Shown here: one piece after another, positions 63,885 through 64,000 of the stretch
Position numbering within the stretch: position 1 is the stretch's first letter
How the letters are laid out: each line of letters starts with the position of its first letter
Assembly (NCBI RefSeq): GCF_014695975.1
Contig: NZ_JACJPI010000061.1
Span: forward strand, 106,914-170,913
Source of the DNA: Leptolyngbya sp. FACHB-321
GTDB taxonomy: Bacteria; Cyanobacteriota; Cyanobacteriia; Leptolyngbyales; Leptolyngbyaceae
DNA: 64,000 bases
Reading direction: 5' to 3'
Position numbers and translations under genes: made by a program
Notes under the pieces: generated by a model
The model's database searches: none
Told to the model about the DNA's origin: nothing
What the model saw: only the letters and a program-made list of their open reading frames with translations

Positions 63885-64000
63885 TCTAACCTGAGTTCGG
63901 GATAAGAACTGGGACAAGAAAGGGGCAAACCCGATAGGCTGAAAATGCAAAATCTCATGCCTGGTTTGCCCTCATGCTTAGTCTAGAAGCACTTTTTTGC
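63885..64000 (+). mobile_element. Left end of an insertion sequence
   Basis: Past copy B the sequence changes character and contains GGGCAAACC (63923-63931) with its inverted partner GGTTTGCCC (63963-63971) just ahead of an ATG. This is the kind of leader seen in front of transposase genes. The left boundary is a guess. The element continues beyond the window. Confidence 0.5.
63974..64000 (+). CDS. Transposase, first nine residues
   Basis: ATG at 63974 opens a frame reading MLSLEALFC up to the window edge. This short start resembles the N-termini of IS982/IS4-like transposases in cyanobacteria as I remember them. Nine residues are too few for proof. A GGTTTGCCC hairpin arm ends two bases before the ATG. 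Confidence 0.45.

Overview
The window is chromosomal DNA from a cyanobacterium. Evidence: the HIP1 octamer GCGATCGC recurs throughout. Several genes are typical of cyanobacteria, namely rpaA, narM, nblB, psb34, a HetZ-family gene and a 6S RNA of cyanobacterial length. Purine/pyrimidine heptamer-type repeats (STRR-like) fill many intergenic gaps. HetZ relatives and STRR-like repeats point to a filamentous lineage. I cannot name the genus, and nothing here shows whether it makes heterocysts. Most genes are housekeeping or envelope functions. I saw no prophage, CRISPR array or biosynthetic cluster; the only mobile element is an IS end cut by the right edge.

Layout. 0-5 kb: bioA (partial) with sufU, a haem-oxygenase-like diiron protein, then a divergent membrane cluster (SpoIIM-like / polytopic protein / RDD protein). 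5-9.9 kb: SLH lipoprotein, CBS protein, nblB, glyoxalase II, a DprA-like protein. 10-18 kb: acyltransferase, pyrE, two exported proteins, a CAU tRNA, a CNNM/CorC-type protein, an MFS carrier. 18-25 kb: 6S RNA, desaturase plus EamA carrier, and a 1410-residue membrane protein. 25-30 kb: DUF4079 and PsiE-like membrane proteins, narM, a VapBC-type pair, a Uma2 protein, thiG, psb34.

30-46 kb: TPR protein, CPA2 antiporter, glycosyltransferase, rpaA joined to an acyltransferase gene, and a three-gene histidine kinase / response regulator cluster. 46-56 kb: HetZ family, Sua5/YciO, larC, PBP4-type carboxypeptidase, truB, an orphan trypsin-co-occurring-domain protein, an Rrf2 regulator, MFS, hisIE. 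56-64 kb: a solitary adenine methylase, typA, pilT, a DUF58 protein, a TrkA-type NAD-binding protein, then a dispersed repeat and the IS end.

The most unusual signals are non-coding. Purine-rich arms sit directly after, and often supply, the stop codons of many genes. Related tracts lie in frame inside the 1410-residue membrane protein and LarC. A repeat of about 160 bp occurs twice, 46 kb apart. A 186-nt structured RNA fits 6S RNA. I found no convincing wholly new multigene system. The best protein candidates for follow-up are the orphan Trypco1-type protein, the diiron protein beside sufU-bioA, and the SpoIIM/RDD cluster.
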